Positions 59,425 to 64,000 of a stretch of DNA of 64,000 nt are shown here, piece after piece (positions within the stretch are counted from its first letter, which is position 1; each line of letters begins with the position of its first letter). The notes under the pieces were generated by a model that was not told the origin of the DNA, ran no database searches, and was given only the letters and a program-made list of their open reading frames with translations. The stretch is from Absidia repens (lineage: Eukaryota > Mucoromycota > Mucoromycetes > Mucorales > Cunninghamellaceae): assembly GCA_002105175.1 (NCBI GenBank), contig MCGE01000012.1, forward strand, positions 124,001 through 188,000. The letters run 5' to 3'. A program made the position numbers and the translations under genes.

Positions 59425-61752
59425 ATGTCAATGAAAGCCCCGAAACTTCTAGACAAGCGTTACGGTGAATGGCTCACCGTCTTTGAAAGGATTGCTTCAT
59501 TTAACGAATGGCCTGAAGATGAAAAGCTAACCAGGGCCGTCATGTCTCTGACTGGCTCGGCCCAATCTTGGGCTATCCGATCATCACACACCTCATGGAA
59601 ATCTTTTGTCAAGGACTTCAAGGATAGATACATGAAAAAGGAAAACGTCTTTACTTACTACTCAAAGCTCACTTCCATCAAGCAAAAACGTGGAGAAAGC
59701 AATCGTAAATTCATCCATCGTGTAGACAAATTGTGGACCTCTTATAAAGCTATTGCCAATGATTCTGGTGAACCCATTCCTTCCTTTGAATTGCTTGTAA
59801 TCAAAAACATCATCAAGGGCCTGAAATCCAAATCTCTTCGCTGTGCTTTGAGGATGCAAGGTTATGTCACTGTTGCAAGCTTCATCCAGGGTTTCCGGGA
59901 TGTAAATGACCTCTCTGGCTCTGAAGACGAATCGGACTCGTCATTAGATTCTGATCATTCAAGTTCCTCTAAATCCTCTCAAGACTCTATCTCATCCAAG
60001 CTGGTAACCAAGCCTGGAATCATCAGTCAACCTACCATCCTTCCTAACAGTACCAACGTGGAGGAATTAGTTGAATCAGTGAAGAAGCTGACGGTGGTCC
60101 TCATGTCGAAAAATATTGTGGATGTGAATTCAGATTCGGCGTCATCTTCAAAGGCTCAAAGTACACAGTCTATTCCACGCTCCCACTATCCTTGTACAAA
60201 TTGCAATGAAAAAGGTCATGGTCCTAGCAAATGCAAGAGGCCTTGTAAATACTGTGAAGGTGACCATAGGTTTTATGATTGTGAACAACATAAAAAAACC
60301 ACGCCTGCTGTTGATTCAAAACTATGTTTACCCGAAGTCCTGAAGGTTACGGATGCCATGGCCATTACCAGGAAGGCGAAGGAAGCAGATCTACAAACAG
60401 CTACTCCAAACAAACGGTTGAAGGTTAAAATCAATTCTTCTTCTGATGTTACCCCTCTCACTGATAATCCTTTGGATGCCATTCAACTCCTCAATGAACC
60501 TGTCTTCTCAGTCTCACTCTCTCAATTAGCTGATCTTAGTCCAAGCATAAGAACAACATTGAAAAATGGTCTCACCAAGCATCATGTCAAGAAAGGAACA
60601 GCCCTGAAACTAGTACCTGACTCTCAATCAGTTGAATTTGCTCTGCCTGAAGGAAATTCTGCACCTCACACACAAGGTATGGTTGCAGGATGTCACTGCC
60701 CTATGATTTTGGATGGTGGTGCTACCCAATGTATTATAAGCAAAAACCTTGCTTTGTATCTCGGAATCCATGAACTTGATGCTACGGATACTCTATTAAT
60801 GATGGCTAGTGGGAAAACTGTGACTCCTCTCGGTCTATTAAAGAATTTACTCATCTCTGTTGGTAAATCCAATGATGTTTCGGTTGAAGCCGTCTGTCTG
60901 GATGTGGATGATTATGACTTCTTGGTTGGAAGGTTGGCATTCCATGCTCTGGGTATAGACACTGATTGGAAAACACACTCTTGGACTGTCATGGATACTA
61001 AAGGAAATAAATCGCCATTGAAGGTTTCCTATCGCCACACCAGGCTCACTGGAAATTTCCCTCCCCAATCTAGCCCTGAATCTATTGAAGATAGTGACAG
61101 CGATACCTCTTCTCAAGTTTCGTCTGAATCCATTATCTCATCACCTACCGAACAGGATCAATCCCCTGCCTATCTTGTGGCATTTGCTGGTCTCGCTGAT
61201 TCAAATACTTCAGAAAATGATGATGTGGATCCTCGCCTTGGTAACCTTGTTAGTCGTATACAATCCAACAGGGTCATTCAAGATTTGAATATGGTAGATG
61301 AAGTCACTGGCTGTATTCAAAGAAATGTTGATTGTTTTGGAACTGATTATCAACATCTCAGACAAACGGATGTTACCACTCTACATGTCGAAACCGGGGA
61401 TGCTCTCCCTATCTACCATAGACCTTATGGAAATCTCTCTTTCAAGGAAAAGGAATTTTTGAAACAAGAACTCACTGCCATGGTTGATAATGGTATCATT
61501 ATTCCTACTACTTATCTTCCTTCTAATTCCAAAGCTTCGGGATGGTCATTCCCTTGTCGGCTTATCCAGAAGAAAACTGGTGATAAACGTTTGGTCACAA
61601 ATTTTATGGATTTGAACAAAGTTACGGTCAGAGATACATGGCCGTTGCCCATTATGATTGAATTATTGGAACAATTGGGGGATCAACTTTATTCTCTTCC
61701 ATGGATCTTCTTAAGGGATTCCATCAAATCAAGGTACAAGATTCTTCCATAA
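59425..61752 (+). CDS. Gag-protease-RT (first frame) of the Gypsy element
   Basis: The first in-frame ATG is at 59425; the upstream 5' leader is CAA-rich low-complexity sequence. The capsid-like region runs to about residue 230, followed by a Ser/Asp/Glu-rich linker. A CCHC zinc knuckle, C-x2-C-x4-H-x4-C, begins at about 60199 (CTNCNEKGH) and is followed by a second, shorter C-x2-C-x3-H-x4-C motif. The protease active-site motif lies near 60708 as LDGGATQ, where most families have DSGA or DTGA. The RT N-terminal region (YGNLSFKEKEF, KRLVTNFMDLNK) starts near 61410. The frame then ends at 61752, before the RT catalytic site, because of the frame change near 61700. The protein would have no RT activity from this frame alone. 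Confidence 0.88.
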   Translation: MSMKAPKLLDKRYGEWLTVFERIASFNEWPEDEKLTRAVMSLTGSAQSWAIRSSHTSWKSFVKDFKDRYMKKENVFTYYSKLTSIKQKRGESNRKFIHRVDKLWTSYKAIANDSGEPIPSFELLVIKNIIKGLKSKSLRCALRMQGYVTVASFIQGFRDVNDLSGSEDESDSSLDSDHSSSSKSSQDSISSKLVTKPGIISQPTILPNSTNVEELVESVKKLTVVLMSKNIVDVNSDSASSSKAQSTQSIPRSHYPCTNCNEKGHGPSKCKRPCKYCEGDHRFYDCEQHKKTTPAVDSKLCLPEVLKVTDAMAITRKAKEADLQTATPNKRLKVKINSSSDVTPLTDNPLDAIQLLNEPVFSVSLSQLADLSPSIRTTLKNGLTKHHVKKGTALKLVPDSQSVEFALPEGNSAPHTQGMVAGCHCPMILDGGATQCIISKNLALYLGIHELDATDTLLMMASGKTVTPLGLLKNLLISVGKSNDVSVEAVCLDVDDYDFLVGRLAFHALGIDTDWKTHSWTVMDTKGNKSPLKVSYRHTRLTGNFPPQSSPESIEDSDSDTSSQVSSESIISSPTEQDQSPAYLVAFAGLADSNTSENDDVDPRLGNLVSRIQSNRVIQDLNMVDEVTGCIQRNVDCFGTDYQHLRQTDVTTLHVETGDALPIYHRPYGNLSFKEKEFLKQELTAMVDNGIIIPTTYLPSNSKASGWSFPCRLIQKKTGDKRLVTNFMDLNKVTVRDTWPLPIMIELLEQLGDQLYSLPWIFLRDSIKSRYKILP

Positions 61753-63965
61753 ATAAACTCACCATCGCTACTCCTTTTGGGAACTATTCTTATGTGGTAA
61801 TGCCTTTTGGTATACAAAATGGTCCCTCTACCTTCTGTAGAGCTATCTACCTTGCTTTAAATGAATTATTAAACAAGTCTGTGGTGGCCTATATCGACGA
61901 TATCATTGTACACTCCCCTTCTCCAAACAAACATCTCCTTGACCTGGAAGAATTCTTTGCGTGTATCAAAAACGCCAATATGGTTCTTAATGCCAATAAA
62001 TGCTCGTTCTTTGATCGGTCGGTCTTCTTTGTGGGGTTTATTGCCAACGAATTTGGGTATTATCCTGATCCTAAAAGGGTGGAAGTTATTCAGACATTCC
62101 CCAGACCATTGTGCCAAAGGGATGTCAGAGCCTTCTTAGGCATTATTGGATTTTACCGTCGACATGTACAATCGTTTGCGGATCAAACGGCTCCTTTGAC
62201 TCTTCTTCTCAAAAAAGACGCATACTTTACCTGGACTGAACAGATGGAAAAGTGTTTCCAACAAGCGAAATCGTTGTTGTCTCAGAAATGTTTACTGGTT
62301 TACCCTGATCCAAACAAGCCCTTTTATCTGTTCACGGACGCTTCTGACATCGGTATAGGTGCCGCCCTATGTCACAAAGATGAAAATGAATATGTGCCGA
62401 TCGCTTTTATATCAAGAAAATTGCAAGCTGCTGAAATCAAGTATCCCACCGTGGAAAAAGAATTGTTAGCCGTTGTCTACGCTTTCAAGCAATTTCGCAA
62501 GTTTCTCTTGGATAAGGAATTTTTCCTTTTCACAGATAATTCAGCTGTGACCTATCTGTTTGTCAAGCAAGATGCCTCACAACGTTTACAAAGATGGACC
62601 CTTTGTTGCCTGGAATACTCATTCATTGTAAAACATCTCCCTGGTAAACAGAATGTGGTAGCCGACACACTGTCAAGATTTCCTCCAACGCATGAACCCA
62701 TATCAAATGGACAAGACGACATCGAATTTCTGTATCATGGTCTTTTATTAATGGATGCTTTTTACGAATCTGAACTTGCCTTGATCTTCAAATTCTTACA
62801 ACATCCCTGGTCTCAACGCTTCAATTCCAAAGTTAAACAACAAGCTCGATTTTACTTTATTCACAATGGAAAATTAAACAAACGTGTCGGCGAACGGTCA
62901 GTGGTTGTCCCTTTCATTCCGGAACGACAAAGTATCATAAAAATGATACACGATGGACATGGTCACTTCGGATCGCAATCTTCTTGGTCAATTTTATACC
63001 TTCATTATTGGTGGCCTTCTGCCTATAAGGATCTCAAGCATTTTCTACAATCATGTCACGACTGCCAAATGTTCTCAAGTGGCATTGAAGCACATTACTC
63101 TCACCATGTGGTTGGTACAAGACTCTTTGAACAATTCAGCATTGATTTTATTGGACCCTTTCCTGTCACGTCAAGAGGAAGTAAATTCATCGTCCTGGCG
63201 GTGGAAAACTTTTCCAGATGGCCAATTGCCCTCGCTACTAAGGATAACGATGCCATTACTGCTGCTAGATTCATGTATTCTGAATTGTTTTGTAATTTCG
63301 GCCCTCCCACTCATCTCTTGTCGGATAATGGGGTACATTTTTTAAATCATACTGTCAAGCAATTTTTGGAAATCATAAAAACAAATCACAAACTCACCTC
63401 TATCTATTATCCTGAATGTAATGGAATGGTCGAAAGAATTAATGGTGTCATCATTGGAAGTCTCAAAAAAATCGCTCAAGAACAACAAGAAAATTGGGAC
63501 CTACTATTACCTGCTGCGTTATATGCTTATCGTATCAAATGTCATTCTAGATTGAAAATTTCCCCATTCGAAGCATTATATGGACAAAGCCCTGTTTTCC
63601 CTATGGAGGACGTTCTGTTTAAGATTGGCAAGGTCATTGGCTATGAAAGATTGGTCAGATTGTGGGGCTTAAGGAAAACACTCGAAACCAATGCTGTGGA
63701 ATTAGAAGCAAAATCGAAGCAAGCAAAAGGAAAACCTCTATTCAAGACTGGCGACAAAGTTATAATGGTCAATTCCAAGCGTAGGGGACAAAGCAAACTT
63801 GATCCCAAATACTTCCCAATCATCTATCGTATCATCAAAGGATTTCATAACTCGTACGAGTTGATGGAAGAAGATGGAACAAAATTCAAACATAAGGTCA
63901 ACGCCAAAAACTTGAAGTTATATCGACAACCCGATGAAGAGGTTAACCAGATAACTTCTGATTAA
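61701..63965 (+). CDS. Pol, second frame: RT palm, RNase H and integrase
   Basis: Reading continues in a new frame from about 61700. The RT active-site motif YIDD is at 61890-61901. RNase H follows with LFTDASDIGIGAAL and the LLAVVYAFKQFRKFLL block. A tether motif (GKQNVVADTLSRF) ends it. Integrase starts with an HHCC zinc domain (HGHFGSQ ... SCHDC, about 62951-63065), then a DDE core: D in IDFIGPFP near 63145, D in LSDNGVHF near 63324, and E in MVERINGV near 63432. The C-terminal domain has a KTGDKVIMVNSKRRGQSKLD segment and ends with TAA at 63963-63965. No clear chromodomain is seen. The order RT-RH-IN marks Ty3/Gypsy rather than Copia. Confidence 0.9.
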   Translation: MDLLKGFHQIKVQDSSINKLTIATPFGNYSYVVMPFGIQNGPSTFCRAIYLALNELLNKSVVAYIDDIIVHSPSPNKHLLDLEEFFACIKNANMVLNANKCSFFDRSVFFVGFIANEFGYYPDPKRVEVIQTFPRPLCQRDVRAFLGIIGFYRRHVQSFADQTAPLTLLLKKDAYFTWTEQMEKCFQQAKSLLSQKCLLVYPDPNKPFYLFTDASDIGIGAALCHKDENEYVPIAFISRKLQAAEIKYPTVEKELLAVVYAFKQFRKFLLDKEFFLFTDNSAVTYLFVKQDASQRLQRWTLCCLEYSFIVKHLPGKQNVVADTLSRFPPTHEPISNGQDDIEFLYHGLLLMDAFYESELALIFKFLQHPWSQRFNSKVKQQARFYFIHNGKLNKRVGERSVVVPFIPERQSIIKMIHDGHGHFGSQSSWSILYLHYWWPSAYKDLKHFLQSCHDCQMFSSGIEAHYSHHVVGTRLFEQFSIDFIGPFPVTSRGSKFIVLAVENFSRWPIALATKDNDAITAARFMYSELFCNFGPPTHLLSDNGVHFLNHTVKQFLEIIKTNHKLTSIYYPECNGMVERINGVIIGSLKKIAQEQQENWDLLLPAALYAYRIKCHSRLKISPFEALYGQSPVFPMEDVLFKIGKVIGYERLVRLWGLRKTLETNAVELEAKSKQAKGKPLFKTGDKVIMVNSKRRGQSKLDPKYFPIIYRIIKGFHNSYELMEEDGTKFKHKVNAKNLKLYRQPDEEVNQITSD

Positions 63966-63976
63966 GTTGGGGAGAC

Positions 63977-64000
63977 TGATGTGATTTAGCTTTATTTATG
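63977..64000 (+). repeat. Start of the 3' long terminal repeat (cut by window end)
   Basis: 24 bases identical to the first 24 bases of the 5' LTR at 58873. Confidence 0.85.

Larger units (their letters stand above)
58873..64000 (+). mobile_element. Ty3/Gypsy LTR retrotransposon, nearly complete
   Basis: A 5' LTR starts at about 58873 (TGATGTGATTTAGC) and the same word begins the 3' LTR at 63977, right after the polymerase stop and a short purine-rich GGGGAGA. Between lie gag, protease, reverse transcriptase, RNase H and integrase, in the Gypsy order (integrase last). The window ends 24 bases into the 3' LTR, so the far end and target-site duplication cannot be seen. Two overlapping frames encode the proteins; the break falls inside RT, so this copy is probably not autonomous. 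Confidence 0.93.

Overview
The window looks like nuclear DNA of a filamentous early-diverging fungus, most likely Mucoromycota (Mucorales). Reasons: AT-rich gaps full of A/T homopolymers; genes cut by many short GT-AG introns (about 37 to 160 bases) with frequent GTAAGT donors; proteins rich in Gln, Ser and His runs; and a standard fungal gene set (PEX11, Krr1, Tad3, Crd1, Erv41, Atg11, lipoate ligase). Genus cannot be fixed from the sequence alone. I rebuilt exons by joining open segments at splice sites and requiring that the reading frame close exactly. Eighteen intact gene models, one cut by the left edge, are given.

Layout. 1-15 kb: the 3' end of an unknown gene, PEX11 (-), a PHD-finger protein (-), an unknown Ser/Asp-rich protein with four 22-residue repeats (+), a bHLH-zipper transcription factor (-), an unresolved exon cluster (-) and a four-helix SUR7/claudin-like membrane protein (+). 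17-33 kb: an ACMSD/isoorotate-decarboxylase-type amidohydrolase (-), Tad3/ADAT3 (-), lipoate-protein ligase (+), a small uncertain gene (-), a ZIP zinc transporter (+), Erv41 (-), a small MGCC-type lipid-anchored protein (+) and an MFS sugar transporter (+). 35-55 kb: a GATA-like plus PHD zinc-finger protein (-), Krr1 (+), a decayed DNA/RNA non-specific endonuclease (NUC1 type, +), cardiolipin synthase (-), a broken Lys/Glu-rich gene (-), a frame-shifted secreted protein (-) and a 22-exon Atg11 (+).

55-64 kb is a repeat-rich accessory region. A dispersed non-coding repeat family has copies near 34, 42, 57 and 58.5 kb. The last copy is interrupted by a nearly complete Ty3/Gypsy LTR retrotransposon running to the window edge (5' LTR, gag, protease, RT, RNase H, integrase, start of the 3' LTR). 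This Gypsy copy carries a one-base frame break in RT.

The intact genes are housekeeping and not one pathway, although several act in organelles: peroxisome division (PEX11), mitochondrial lipoylation and cardiolipin synthesis, ER-Golgi cargo cycling (Erv41) and selective autophagy (Atg11). I found no CRISPR array, rRNA, tRNA or clear biosynthetic cluster. The most unusual features are gene-structure oddities (a 5-base micro-exon, a GC-AG intron inside a metal-site motif, a 37-base intron), an uncommon GATA-like plus PHD architecture, and the nested repeat/retroelement block.
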